The notes beneath the pieces were generated by a model. It made no database searches. It saw nothing but the letters and a program-made list of their open reading frames with translations, and had not been told where the DNA came from. DNA of 64,000 nucleotides from Ptychodera flava. Lineage: Eukaryota; Hemichordata; Enteropneusta; Ptychoderidae. The DNA is taken from NCBI RefSeq assembly GCF_041260155.1, contig NC_091935.1:2894001-2958000 (forward strand), written 5' to 3'. A program made the translations under genes and the position numbers. Numbering within the stretch: position 1 is the first letter of the stretch; every line of letters begins with the position of its first letter. Positions 11,541 through 35,775 of the stretch are shown one piece after another.

Positions 11541-14235
11541 ACATCGGAGAATGCAGAATTTTCATCGACAAATAAATTTCTTTTTACACTTTAAATCGGA
11601 GTTATTCGAGAGGAAAACTGTCCCCTACACATTCTCTTTCAGAAGCCAGCATGTGCTGTTGACCATTAAACGCATCTCTGTTTCAGTGTTTTGTATTATA
11701 ACCAGAGAAATATCTTCAAACGCGACCAAATCCTGTGTGGCGATATAGTTGGAACGTGGTGTGCTCACTCCATTCGACATACCACAAATCATATCTTTGT
11801 AATTTGTCTTAATATTTGACTCTCACGTTGACTGTTTTCGATTTTGTAAATATATATGTGTTATACTATATTTGTGATCTATCTTACCCAGAGAAAGATG
11901 AAGCATTTGTGTATAATGAAATAAACACCTTTTCCCAATCTGACCATCTTGCCTGGCCAAATACATAAATAAAATTGTTAAATTAGTTGAGAAATGTCAG
12001 AGGTAAAAGTCAGTATGGATGACATTTCCTCTATCTGACCCATCTAACTTAACGCCAACGATACATTTGCTTATCGCTGGAAGAATTTTATATATTTATA
12101 TAATCACCTTCTACTATTGATAAGATCCCCCTACCATCTTGACGTTTATTGTCATAGAACTACAAGATGAAAGTAATTAATTATGGCATAATGATACTAA
12201 AATTCACATTAATATCATCATTACACTTCTTTCTCTCTTCGCTTCCACTTATATCAGGTACATGCATGCGCAGGTTTTCTATAAAAGGGATCCCACGTCC
12301 ACTATCATTGACTAATGATACAGGTATTTTTCATATATTCAAGGGATATTATCGTGATAGGCATGCAGGCACAGTATCAAACATGCAGAAATTGTTCTTA
12401 AAATCGACAAAAACTGTATGTCCAAGTTGAAAGATATAATAAGCAGAGAGTAGAGAGATTTACAGGAGAATGAAGACAACCTTTAAATCTTGTCTTTGCC
12501 ACATGAAATAATGAAAATGGACATCAGAAATCATGTTTGTGTCTTTCAGTACATGCTCTGTGATATTTTCAGCTCTCGTTTCCCCACTCTGCGATGTCAC
12601 ACTAGCTTTTGAATAGCTTAAAATTGCCCCATTACTGCTAACGGAACACCTGTATCCGTTGCCATTGCTACAGATTTTCTACACTGAGAACCGTTCCCTC
12701 GAGCCACTTTCAAAGAAACATGGTCTCAAATGATCAATGGATAGGTTTTCCGTGAAATCAGGATGAGGATGTTTACAAAGCCGTGTCTCTCCTTCACAAA
12801 AGAAACATCTTCTTAGTCCCTCCTAATGAAAAATGTAATTCTTTAGGAAACCTGGGATTAAAAGAGCCTAGAGATTCCCTGCCTACCCTTGAACAAATCC
12901 CGAAGTGCACCAGAGATTAAAGTTCACATATCAATTTAACATGAGATGTGTTTGTCAAAACGATTACATTATTTCGCTGAATTAGTTTTTTAGAATAGAC
13001 TACAAATTTAATCAAGATTCTCTCGACACAATTAATTTGTCCATGCTATTCTTCACGCTGGGTCTAACAAATACGATATGACAGCATCGATGTAGCCGTT
13101 GTATCTGATCTGGAAACTCATCACACATTTTAAAAGTCAATGTCCATGTCATCATTCATGTGTCTTGATATGTTTCAAAATACAAAATGTTGCTGAACCA
13201 AATTAAAAATTATTGTGACAGTTTTTGCTATGATTGAAGCTCCAAAGACTTTGTATATGGTCTTGGCGGATTTGTCGGTTGACAAAAAATGAAGAATTTC
13301 TGAAAGACTTTTAGCGAGATAATGTTTTACATGCAATACAAGTAAAATATATAATTATATTCGTGCCAAACGAACCTTTGGTCATTTAGATTTGCAGGGT
13401 CGGTGTAAACTGCATTCTTTTTATTACTTTAAGCCTTTTTCATCGCATCAAGCAGGGACATATATTTGGTTTGCGTGGGGCGAATATTCTGTGAATGGTG
13501 TGCACAACAGCCAAGAAACACGACACATTGCCAATATTGAAGCTCGTGTTTGGAGAATTTGCTGTGTTAAACAAACTCTACAGCTACGTGCTCACAATAA
13601 TTAGGTTGCAGTGACTTTGAGCACCTAGTCACGAGAACAAAATTACTTAAATTCAGTGACAAACTATACTTTTCTACATTTTCCCACCCAGGCCATGCAC
13701 TCTCTTCCACGTCTTACAATCGTAAAAAAGTTTAATTGAAGGTGAATTATCTTTTTATAATGCCTGAATCCACTTTCACTTTCAACACGTGAATTGCATA
13801 ATCATGGTGACGCTGTAAATTAATCGAGAAACAAATCGAATTCTCCAAATAATTTTTTACCACCGCATAGTATTTGAAAATTTTAAAACTCTCCTCTGCA
13901 AGTAACGATGCTATCAAAATATGGATATGAAATAGAAGCAAACGCGAAAATAAATCCCCAGTCCTAAGATATCTTTCTAAAGGTAGCTTGTTTAGGGACC
14001 TTTTTGTTTGATTTATGGCTTTTCAATTTTTCTATTGTACATATCTGTTTCGAGATTGCCTTTGCTAATGACAGTGCAGTGACATGTTTCTATTTTTATT
14101 CATAGTAATGTAGATATAACATAGCTTTTAATTTGATGATTATTACCTGTCCACTGCTCATTATACGGGAAACAAAATATACTACATAATCTTGGGTTCA
14201 AATAAAAAGAAAAAATAATCTGATAAACGTAAGTT
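11541..14235. other. Intergenic region, nothing recognised
   Basis: Short open frames only, none with family features or paired splice sites. No repeat ends seen. Confidence 0.5.
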
Positions 14236-14466
14236 TAAGGGGTTGGTGTAGCTTTGACAATTTTTTCACTAATTTTGATTAATTTCAACTGTAGTTTCTT
14301 TGTTCTACTCTCAAAGAGTTGAGATACACGGTACTCAACTTGACAACTCAGCATGTATCTAAGATGCTGGGGGTTAGGTTGGGTTTCTTGCAAGAACTTG
14401 CAAAGGACATACAAAAAAGACACAGTGAACGAAAAATCATCAAAAGTTACAGCTACTGGCCCTTTA
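14236..14466 (-). mobile_element. Family B short element with TTAA(A)GGG ends
   Basis: The plus-strand left end is TTTAAGGGGTTGGTGTAGCTTTG. The right end, as complement, is CTTAAAGGGCCAGTAGCTGTAAC, giving imperfect terminal inverted repeats of about 20 bases. Related fragments recur at 51047-51150, 56726-57090 (interrupted) and 48300-48335. Shared inner phrases are gagatacac(a/g)gtactcaacttg and gacaactcag. No coding capacity. Confidence 0.5.
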
Positions 14467-15583
14467 AGTATGTTTTCATTAATTTATCCGATGTGACTAA
14501 AAGTACATGCGTCTTTTTATTACGGGACCCATTATCGAAGTACTCTTGCAACAAAGGGATTGTTTGTGAACTATCTGATATACACCGACTCCTTAGATAG
14601 ACTGCGGTGAGTTAGGTTGATGCAACTACGAGTTTTGACTACAACCAAACTTTTCTTTAGCTTTTGAACATGATAACGATAGACTTTATCTTCTCTGGTC
14701 ATTGGCACAAAAACCCCCTACTCCATTACGAGGATAACTTAATTGCTTGTCACTTTGTATTTATTTGTAATAGCGCGTATCATTTACACATCTCAAGAGA
14801 TTTCATTGACTGACCTATTACTCTAATTTTGATTCTAGTCGAGGAGACCTAGTGGTGAGATGACGTCATCAGTGGCAATTGACAAGCAGTGAAGCACTCA
14901 CAAACGTAATTAAAACATCTCCCATTCGCTTAAGTAGGTTTGTTGTCAAGAAAATCCATCGAGTTTAGTTCCCAATACGTCTCATCGGCAATGCCTCCCA
15001 TATAACCGTTGAATTACTGTGTTTTGCCGATTTAAGCAACATCACTTCGCAATCATTAATCCGACGATGTACTGTCACTATCGGAAGATGCACTAACTTC
15101 GAACTGAAGGTTCCTAAACTCAATGCGTGTACAATAATGACAATAACTTCATATCAGAATGTAAGCCATACCATTTTAATATTTTTTCGACGTGCTGACA
15201 TCAACGTTAAAATAACTGGACGCTTTACAATGGCGTGATTTACATGCACACATCTAGTAAGACTTCAAAGCATAATTTTCAGCCCTTTGTAAGTTATCTT
15301 GAAATTTGTGTCGTACTATGCCAGACCTCTCCCGGCTTATACAAGCATTAGCTAAGATGTCGACTACGTCTACTGTAGGAGCACAATAGTTGTTCTTCTT
15401 TGTAGATGCCCAGGGTGAAGTGTATTACTATTAGGCTCATGTATTTGCATCACAGGCAGTGAATTTGTTGAATTGATACATGTACCAAGAAACTAAGGCA
15501 GACTCGGTGCGGAAAGACACACAGTCACCACACCATTCCACACCGTGCCAAACCTCTTGTCCCGTGTGCACAGTTGACGTAAT

Positions 15584-15587
<4 letters not shown>
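14467..15587. other. Intergenic region, nothing recognised
   Basis: No gene, RNA or repeat recognised. Confidence 0.45.
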
Positions 15588-15650
<63 letters not shown>

Positions 15651-15782
15651 AGAGAGGGAGGGAGGAGGGAGAGAGAGAGAGAGAGGAGGGAGGGGAGGAG
15701 AGAGAGAGAGACTCAATAAATGGCACAACAAAAAACAAAGAGTGAAAGAACGAAAGAATAAATAAATAAATAAATAAATGAA

Positions 15783-15817
<35 letters not shown>

Positions 15818-15820
15818 ATA
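15588..15820. repeat. Compound microsatellite: (GA)n with GGA interruptions, then (AAAT)n
   Basis: A GA tract from 15588 to about 15711 is interrupted by ggagggagg. After a short spacer an (aaat)n tract runs from about 15757 to 15820. Confidence 0.95.
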
Positions 15821-15872
15821 GCCCGAAAAATATCAGATTGAGTAATAGGTTTCTCTTGCTGGGTCGACTTTT

Positions 15873-17338
15873 GTAACCTCTGTAAATGTAATAATCTCCA
15901 TAAATGTAACATCAACCATAATTGTAATAAAGAGAACTCAAAAATGTAATATCGCTCATAAATGCAACAAAAATCACTATCAACCACAATTGTAATAAAT
16001 GGTAACCATAAATGTAATAAAAAAATCACCCATGTAATACTTGTCAACCATAAATGTAATAAATCTCTTTTGCCGTTGCAATTGAGGAATTACCCCTTAC
16101 ATATTTATTTATGTAATAAGGAAAGCAACTCCGCACATTATTCGTATCTTAATTGTTTGCGTTTAGATTGTTTTGTATATTTGAAAGTGTATTTTTTACG
16201 CTATTCCCCGTTTTGTGTACAGAACTGATTGGCCATGGCTAGACACAGCTGTAATCTGAGTGTCAGTGCAGTCTCTACTCTAAAGTGGGGGAGTACTACG
16301 ATCCTTTAACGCTGTTTTTTCGAAAATTTGCCTCAAATTCGTCTTCGGTGGATAAATTGTCTGGAATAATCGATAGATTGTCTGTATTCCTTTGTTGTCC
16401 CACTTGGAGTTTGTTCTACTGTGTTCAAGATAGTGTTCGTATTGTTTTCACTAGATTGAAATATAGATATATGTTCTCGTCAACATGTTTTGTGTCGTAA
16501 GTTTCTGTTATAAGGTTGTATATTTCTCTGTTATTTGTTCTGAGTCACTGGTTGACGAGTTATTTTGACGCTTCCTTATTATGTAATTATCAGTGTCCAG
16601 AACTGCTGTTCCACTTCCTTTATCTAACGGTTTGATCGGTACCTCGTCGTTTTCTGATAGTGTTCCGAAAGTATTCTATTCTGTGTTTCGGAAAGGAAAC
16701 CTAATTTCAGGAAAGTATGCAATAACATTACACTAGTCTCGGGGCATCGATAAACAAATGATCACATATACAAATTTAAGTTTATTACATTCATCATTAT
16801 GGTTGAGTTTTATTACAATTGTTAGAGGTTATTGGTTGATATTTCTGTGTTGTTTGTTCTAGTCGTCTGTCATAAACTGTGTGGTATCATTGGTTGACGA
16901 GTTATTTTGACGCTTCCTTATTGTGTAATCATTAGTGTCTTGAACTGCTGTTCCGCTTCCATTATCTAACAGTTTTATTTGTATCTCGCCGTTTTCTGAT
17001 AGTGTTCTCAATAGGCCTATATTCAATTCTGTGTTTTGGAAAGGAGACAATGCAAGGAAAATATTCAATAACATTAAACGAGTCTTATTAAAGTTTATTA
17101 TTTACTCAGGGCATTGATAAACAACGATCACATATACAAGTTCAAGTTTATTACATTTATGGTTGAGTTTTATAACATTTATGGTTAATGTGTTTATTAC
17201 ATTTGTGGTTGCAGGTTGTTTTTACATCCATGGTTACATTAACTGAATGGTCGGCTGGTTTATTACCTTTGTGGTCGATTTTATTACAATTGTGGTTAAT
17301 ATTACATTTGTGGAGATTATCACATTTATGGAGGTTGC
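15873..17338. mobile_element. Element bounded by inverted arrays of an 'ACCATAAATGTAATAAA' unit
   Basis: The left array (15873-16070) holds about nine diverged units around (a)accataaatgtaataaa. The right array (about 17140-17338) holds the same units in reverse orientation. The outer 60 bases of both ends align well: left gtaacctctgtaaatgtaat..., right as complement gcaacctccataaatgtgat.... Between them is a roughly 330-bp direct duplication (separate entry). This is the shape of a foldback-like or MITE-like element with repetitive ends. No transposase is present. Exact termini and target duplication were not resolved. It ends about 180 bases upstream of the OXCT1 start codon. Confidence 0.5.
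16505..17180. repeat. Direct tandem duplication of about 330 bp (about 80% identical by eye)
   Basis: Segments 16505-16835 and 16845-17180 share long phrases in the same order: ggttgacgagttattttgac, gcttccttatt, gaactgctgttcc, cgttttctgatagtgtt, ggaaagga, gatcacatatacaa, agtttattacatt and atggttgagtttta. The duplication lies inside the inverted-array element. Confidence 0.75.
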
Positions 17339-17419
17339 AGGCTTGAAGCATGATTTTATTCTTTGCGACTGAACAAGTAATACGATTGGAAACTGCGCGG
17401 TCCCTCTGCAACCGTGGAA

Positions 17420-17521
17420 ACCGGCAGCGAAACCTAGCTGTGACCTACGATGACCCGATCCTGGGATCTGAGCCATAACAGTATGCGCACCTAGTGTGCG
17501 CACGGAAAAATTAAAATTAAC
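17420..17521 (+). promoter_or_regulatory. Presumed OXCT1 promoter and 5' untranslated region
   Basis: More GC-rich than its surroundings, with cacctagtgtgcgcacgg just upstream of the start codon and context taacATGg. No TATA box is obvious. Called from position only. Confidence 0.35.
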
Positions 17522-29071
<11,550 letters not shown>

Positions 29072-32000
29072 CTGAAATGCTGCAAGCTACGATAGAAGTG
29101 AATAGGGACAAACTCGCTGTCTTTGGGGCATTATTCTTGCCAGTTTGTGGATTATCACTGAAGTTGGGAGTATCTCTCAGAACTTTGAAACATTCTAAAA
29201 GGGTAGTGGACAAACATACCTGCAATCCTGCGCTCAGACATAAACAGAAATGAAAACTATGACAAGATTTCTGGTATTCACCAGAAAATATATGCTAATA
29301 AGCCAAATGCGACTCAAGCAAACTGCAAACCTAGGTATGTGTTACAATGAAGTGTCACCTGACATTTGTATCATGTATGATCAAGATTAATTGAGTTCAT
29401 TATTGGATCAGAAAAGGTATTCATGACATATGAAAACAAAAACAAACCAGCGACTTTGTCCCACAGATTTTGGTGAGCATTAGAGGACACAGTGTATGTA
29501 CAATGGAAGGAGAATTGTTAGTAACAAGACGATATTGTCAGACATATCCCTCAGTCTTATCATAGATTTCTGCAAGAGCCTTTCTGAAGTGTATTTGTGT
29601 GAGAGACAATTCATTGTTTCATGTCAGTATTTTTTTGTCTTCCACATTATTTTCTAGAATTGTGGCTAAAAATATGGGTAAACTAATACGTAATATACTC
29701 AAGCATTAGTGAGTCATGAACAAAGTCTGTTTTTAGATATTATATTATATTTTGTTTTATGTTATGTTGTGCATAACAGCTGACCATGCTGTGCTCATTT
29801 TCTGTTGTTTTAAAGCCAAAAGGTATATCTCACTCAGAGGAACAAAGGACTCGTGTGTGCTCCATTGTCTAACACTGAAAGATTATATCCCTTTTTTTGT
29901 TTGTTTGTTTTCACATAGCTTGATATTTAACAACCTTAATTTAAGAACAGCAAGTAATAAACCAGATATTTCTTCTCATAGTGACGATATTTTTGCAGGA
30001 GATTATGTGTGATTTTCAACTTCTTCTCAAACAAAACTCTACAGTGCATCCAAGAGATATCTATGGCAATAAATGGCAGTATTGAAAATCATGTCATTTC
30101 ACACAAAAATGTCACTTGTATTTTACGTTGTTTATGTTTAAACTCTGAAAAACTGAAGTTTCATAGTACACCATAGAGTTCCAGTTGCTGTATGAGATTG
30201 CGCATGTACTGGTGTATGGTTTTCCCTAGGTCCTGTTGTTAGTTTTGAAATGTGCAAATGAGGTCGGACATTTGCAACCTTACCTTATGACTTGGTTTAT
30301 CGATAGATGATGAGTCTTTCTGGGCATTTGAAGTTTTCCATTAAACCAATCATTTGTGTAACATTGATTTGGTTGTGCTTGACAAATTCTAACACATCAA
30401 TGTAATATAGGAAAGTAAAGGTATAGAGAGTGACAGATTGTAATGAAAACACTGTATAATACATTAAAATGTGATAAAAATTACTGAAGGCTTTGTCTAA
30501 TTTTTTGATTGGAGCAAGACATGTATTATATTTGTATGTATTTAAGTGCCAACACCCTTTCTAGGACTGTCATTGTACAGTTGTGGCAGATAATACTCCC
30601 CATCAAAATTACTCAAACATCTGTTTGACTTTGTGCCTTCATGGATTGTGATATCTGACAATATTTGAACTGGATATTCAGACTGCTACATGAGTGTGAA
30701 GAGAAAAGACAACTATATTTTAGTTTTCTGGGACTTAAAATCGATTTTGAATATACTGTGATTGCTATAGGTGTATTGTAGTATGAAATACAATCAGTTA
30801 AGCATCTTCAGCCATATTCATGTCATGATATGTTCAAAACATACTTATTCTTTCAATGACATTATAACTATTATAAATATGAACTTGGTCTAGTATGCCG
30901 TTTAGAGATCATTAGAATTACCGGTCTGATAAGGTACCTGTCCGCTAGCTTAGGTAACCTAGTACCTGCACACTAATTAAAGGTCATCTGTCCACTGGAC
31001 AGAGGTCACTTGCCAACTTATCAGAAGTCATGTGCTGATGATCACCTGAGGTCATCTCTAATCAATCAAAGGTCATCTTCTATTTGGTCACTGAGAAACT
31101 ACCCACTCATCTCAAATCAAAGAAATGTTATTGTCTATTTTGTACGAGGAAAATATCCACAAAAACACATTGCTTGTAGATGTATGAATTCAGTTGAGGT
31201 CATTCTTGACTTTTGATTTTGAACTTGCCACTGTCGAGCCACAGCAAAAACAGACTAACCGTACAAAAAAGTGGTCTTGTAGACAAAATGTGGTGACCAA
31301 AGAGGATGTAAATACAATCTAAAGTATTGTGCTGTTGTGCTGACTGTCAACAAGAAAAGGCTTCAGTAGATGTCAGTCTTAGTCTGTGCGTATCTCTTTT
31401 ACAGAATGATCATCCTGTTAAGGGGAATTGTAATTTTTGGAGAAAATCATTGAAGAAATGAAAACATTGACCTCTGGTGAAGTAATCTGTCTGAGGTGTA
31501 TCAGGTGTATCAGATTGTCACAGAACTGATAAGATACACGGTGGTATTCTTAATGTGATAACGATTAATTCTGAACTGAAACCGCTTCTTACAGTTTCAA
31601 GTTTTGAACAGAGCCGCACAGAACAAATAGTGATTTTGCAATTTATCTGAACATTCATTGATATTAACTTCCTTGTTTTGTTCATCCGGTGTTTTGAACA
31701 AATCTGTCGCCTCCTCAATGCCAAATATCCCCTTACAGCATCAGTGTTTCCCCGGCAACAAGAAATATGCAAATACTACTGTACACCCAATCTGTGGCAA
31801 GATGGTTATGTCTCTACATGCTGTTGTCTCTGCACTGTCATGTGTTTGCAGATAGGTGACGAATTTTGACCAAAATTGAATGATGACAAAATTGATGTTT
31901 CTGAGTTTGGTATAAATGGTCAAACGAAGTTTTGATAGAATTGGTTGGCATATTCTATTCTTCCACAGCTGTGATGTTCACATCACTATTGGTGACTTTA

Positions 32001-32811
32001 AAAGTTGATGGATGTGGTAGTTCAAGTGAATAATTTTGGAGTTGGAGCAATAAAGTGTTCACCCAACCATGGTTCCTGGGTCACTCAGTGTCTAACAATT
32101 AAGGAATTCTTGGTTCAGCAATTCAGTTAAAACACAAACAGAGCATCTAGTAGAGTTCCTGGCTGCAGAAATACAATGTAGGAAGGTCTTTCTCAGGCCG
32201 TATTTTCCTTTGTATAACATTTGCAACACTTTGGTGTTGTACTTTATGTAGAATTTTAAGTTCATATATTGTTGGCCTGAGTGATTGGAATTTGTATTTG
32301 GTCTGTATTGAGTGCAATTACATTCCATACTTTCACATTGACTGATTATTCAAAATGTGAAATGTTTGCTTATGTAAGAGACAAAAGTGTGGCAGGTTTT
32401 TAATTTGCATAGATAAAAAAACATTGAAATACTAGCCATGCTTATGTCACCAATATCTGTATATGACATTATCCAGGCGTTTTTGACTGTATGAATGAAA
32501 TCTATTTGACTTCAAATTTTGTAATGACTATGCTCACTGTAGTTCAACTTAATTGTCACGATTTGTACTCATTTTCTACTAAAGTCCATTGTGACAAAGT
32601 GCTGCCAATGAGTGAGTACAAAGCTAAAAATATCAGGATGCAGGGTCATATAGAGGTCATTAAAGTGATCTACAGTACTTCACAGGGTCAAAAGGCAGCA
32701 TTAGTATAGCAAAACTGAAAAAAAATCATGTTTTTAATATATTTATGATTATGAACATTAAAATATAATATTTCTGTAATTACTGTATACTTACATCAGT
32801 TACATCATTGA

Positions 32812-32893
32812 GGGCCCTGGGGAAGATAAGCATCTTTACTGAAGCTTACCAGGCTACCCTCGTTAAACAAGGTTTAATAAAATAAAATAAAAT
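32812..32893 (+). mobile_element. LINE-like 3' tail fragment
   Basis: The phrase gccctggggaagataagcatc...accctcgttaaacaaggttt followed by aataaaataaaataaaat resembles the 3' ends of CR1/L2/I-type LINEs of marine animals, which end in a short repeated A-rich unit. Recognised from style only; no coding part is attached. Confidence 0.4.
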
Positions 32894-32993
32894 ATCAAAC
32901 TGCACTGGAATCCTGAATGAAATTCAGAATTTATGTTAAATCAATGCACTTGTAGTATACATCCTCAAAAATAAGTCTTTAGACATGGCATTA

Positions 32994-33098
32994 CACAGTA
33001 ATGCGCAGTCAAAGTACTGCCTTGGCAGTCCCTCCCTATTATTTGCTATTCAGTTACAGAGACATGCCGAGGCAGTACTATGACCATGCATTACTGTG
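32994..33098. repeat. Hairpin: 34-nt inverted repeat with 36-nt loop
   Basis: Left arm CACAGTAATGC(GCA)GTCA... to ...TACTGCCTTGGCA at 32994-33028. The right arm at 33065-33098 is its complement with about five mismatches. It could be a small foldback MITE. No transcription evidence can be seen. Confidence 0.55.
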
Positions 33099-33234
33099 AT
33101 ATGCTACAGCTGGACTCTATTTCTTAGAGTCTGTATAGCAACTGAGTGTATAAGGCATAGTAAATTCTGAACAAATTCAGGATTCTGTACAGTTATCTAA
33201 AGTATTCAATAATGACAGAAAAATTATATTTTAA

Positions 33235-33500
33235 CCCTTTTCCTGCAAAGTCCATATTTCACCATCAGGTCAAGATGGTTAAAATTAATGAAACACAACA
33301 TATTCCATGTGGTGTATTTTAACATAACATTGCACATTTGAAGGCTGTTGAAAGCATAAATACTGTAAAATTGATTTTTATGGACTAAAGATGCTATAAC
33401 AGACCAAGCCAAGTGGGTGACAATACGTCATGTTTTGGCTCAATACCACTTTTTACTGACTTGGCTGATGGGGAAGTGATACTGTCTGGCAGGAAAAGGA
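33235..33500. mobile_element. 266-bp TTAA-flanked MITE, piggyBac-like
   Basis: Ends CCCTTTTCCTGC (left) and, as complement, TCCTTTTCCTGCCAG (right). TTAA flanks both (33231-33234, 33501-33504). TTAA duplication with CCCTTT/CCCTTTG-like termini is typical of piggyBac-type MITEs. No coding capacity. Confidence 0.6.
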
Positions 33501-33712
33501 TTAATGTTCATAATTATAAATTTATCAATAAGTAATTTCTACAGTTTTGTTATAACTGTAGTACTGCCATTGGCCCCATGCCTTACTTTTCTGAACAGGG
33601 GTAGATGAGGCAGCTAAAAAACTCAGGACTAAAGCTGTTACTGCACTAGGTGAATGAAACCATTGGAAAGTCATTGTTCATGTTACAGTATTTCACATTG
33701 CAATATTTGCAC

Positions 33713-33718
33713 TTTATT
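33713..33718 (-). terminator. Candidate polyadenylation signal of the hydrolase gene
   Basis: AATAAA on the minus strand about 180 bases after the stop codon. Other signals may be used. Confidence 0.35.
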
Positions 33719-33898
33719 TGGAAAACTGCTCACTTGTGCTGGTATATGTGTACAATATAGAAACAGCAGTCTGACCTACCATCTGCTATGCAGTGGCATG
33801 ACTGTACTTGTTACTCACTGTGTCTTGTGAGTGGCTATTGATTAATTTGATTGATTGATTATTGTTCGATTGCTAAATTTCATCCTGATTGAACTTAA

Positions 33899-35775
33899 TT
33901 AGCAGTGATTCCTAATGAATGAAATGCAGACGTCGTGAAGTGGTCTGGATGTTTGGCTGTTTCTTCCAAAGTACAGTCCCAGAGTAAAGTGATTCAGTGA
34001 GGGTATGATAACATACTCCGTCTCAAATCCACAATCTTTTAACTTTCGTGCAAATTCTTCACCATCCTTCAATAGAATGAAATCATGCTCAGCGTTGATG
34101 ACAAGAAATTCTGGCGTACACTTATTAGGCTGGTGTCTAACATGAGTAATTGGTGACGCTGAAGTCCAACTCTGATGTGTGGTAAATGTGGGGCGTAAGT
34201 ACAGTTCCTGTAAAAACCTATTCCCTCCTGCCAGGGACTTGAGATTGTGTACTCCAGATATTGATATCACCCCCTGCATACAGAAAGTAAACAAATGTTT
34301 GATGAGAAGATCAACTCAGTTTAAGAGCTGCTGCGCTGATTTCCCTCCAAAACTCTGAGGTAGGTTATAACAAACAAACGAAAACTGAACAAAGTAATTG
34401 CAAAACAAAGTTTATAAACATACAAATGGATTCTTTCTTCCTTTCAACAAATAAACAAATTGCATCACTGAGTAAACGTATATCATGATTAAAGGTGGTT
34501 GACACAAGACCATGTTTTCTTGTTATGATTATTTTCTTATATTTATTGCCAATTACCATGTATATTCATGATACTTTAGCAGAAAATACGTGTTCATCAG
34601 AAACGTAATGTACTATCTTCTATCTAACAATTTGGCAATGTGAGTTAATTCACTTAGGACATGCGCTGTGGTTAACAAACCTTAATATTTTCCATGGTGA
34701 GTCCCACACTTCGTAAATATGTTGTATCATCCAGTGTTACCAAGGAAACCAAGTGTCCTCCAGCCGAGTAGCCGCAGAGGAAAAGATAATCTGGATCATA
34801 GAGTCCTGATTGATGACCAAATTTTATGATCCAGCTTATGCAGGACACCACAGCATTTGCTTGGGTTGGATGAGGTTGGATAGGGACATCAATTATTTGG
34901 ATAATGACTAAAGTTATCTGTGATGTAACAGTGAAAAGTGTCATAGCCACAGCGGTGGAAATCTCACTATTGAAAGAAAAGCACCAACAAATGAACCGTA
35001 ACATACATGGTAATAAAACCACCGGTACTGCTAAATGTTTGTAAAGTGAAGGGTAGTTTTCTTTGTTCAGATACACAAATAGCCAGATTAATGCTTGGCA
35101 TAGTGCCAGAAAGGTGCAACATGACACAACGATGTGGTTGGAAAAAATGTGCGAATATTGGATCAGAGCTGGCCTCCATTCCCAACTCACCAACAACGCT
35201 AGGCACGCACAAGAAGTCGTTGGTATGATGAATAAAACAACGCCAACGGCAAAGACTGACATACAAAAGGATGTAAGTGACTCGACGAGATTTAACGGGA
35301 ACGGTAACCTGTTTATTGGGTACGATACGACGGCACATGCGATACCCTGTACAGCGAACGCCTGGCCGACATTGGCGAACAGAGAGTAAACGTAGTGAAC
35401 GAACCACAGTAACACATTGGTGTCATACGATGAAACAAAGTGTTTCCAGGCTTTCCTATCTCCCCTCCTCCATCCGCCGGCATGGACGAAAATAACGACG
35501 GGTGACCGTACGCGTGTTCGACAGTTTGCACCCTTTCCATCCATGGAATGGATGCGTTGTGTGAGACCTGAATCGTGGTCGCTGTTTTGTCCGGGCGATG
35601 TTGGTAGGTATAAATCGAGTTTGTTTTTGTCAATTCCCGTCCTACTAGCAGGCCTTGGCTTCATCATCTTGGCAAAGTCCTCACTTTTGAAACTGTCAGG
35701 ATTAACATCATACTCTAAGTCACTGAGAACCATTACATCATTTGCAATTGTGTGAGGACGATTCATGGGAACCAT
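33899..35775 (-). CDS. Alpha/beta-hydrolase (carboxylesterase-like) with an inserted membrane region
   Basis: Two exons, 35775-34681 and 34273-33899, joined in phase 0 (AAG|gtttgt ... tgcag|GGG), giving 489 residues. The fold markers are in order: oxyanion motif VIFVHAGGWRRGDR (HAGGW at 98-102), nucleophile elbow CGYSAGGHLVS (Ser337), acid NAEHD (Asp429) and histidine PSLNH (His460). This is the BD-FAE / isoprenylcysteine methylesterase-like branch of the carboxylesterase superfamily. It likely hydrolyses an ester or amide, but the substrate is unknown. The unusual part is residues about 162-297, between VVSYPINRLP and the serine. It contains about four hydrophobic stretches (near 167-197, 211-236, 247-266 and 273-296), which suggests a membrane-anchored enzyme. 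There is no N-terminal signal peptide. No frameshift is seen. The gene converges on OXCT1. Confidence 0.85.

Larger units (their letters stand above)
29072..33898. other. Space between convergent genes, includes the OXCT1 3' untranslated region
   Basis: OXCT1 ends at 29071 and the hydrolase gene ends at 33899 from the other strand. Possible AATAAA signals for OXCT1 lie near 29955, 30067 and 32050; I cannot tell which is used. A cluster of AGGTCA-like motifs, a LINE-like tail, a hairpin and a TTAA-flanked element lie inside (separate entries). No coding sequence recognised. Confidence 0.5.

Noticed and set aside
15480-16047. Open frames rich in RERE or SLSL/LFIY through the 15.6-15.8 kb repeats
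   Set aside because: Translations of (GA)n and (AAAT)n simple repeats.
34967-35755. Several 70-146 codon frames on both strands over the hydrolase exon
   Set aside because: Shadows of the hydrolase coding frame, which alone carries the catalytic motifs.
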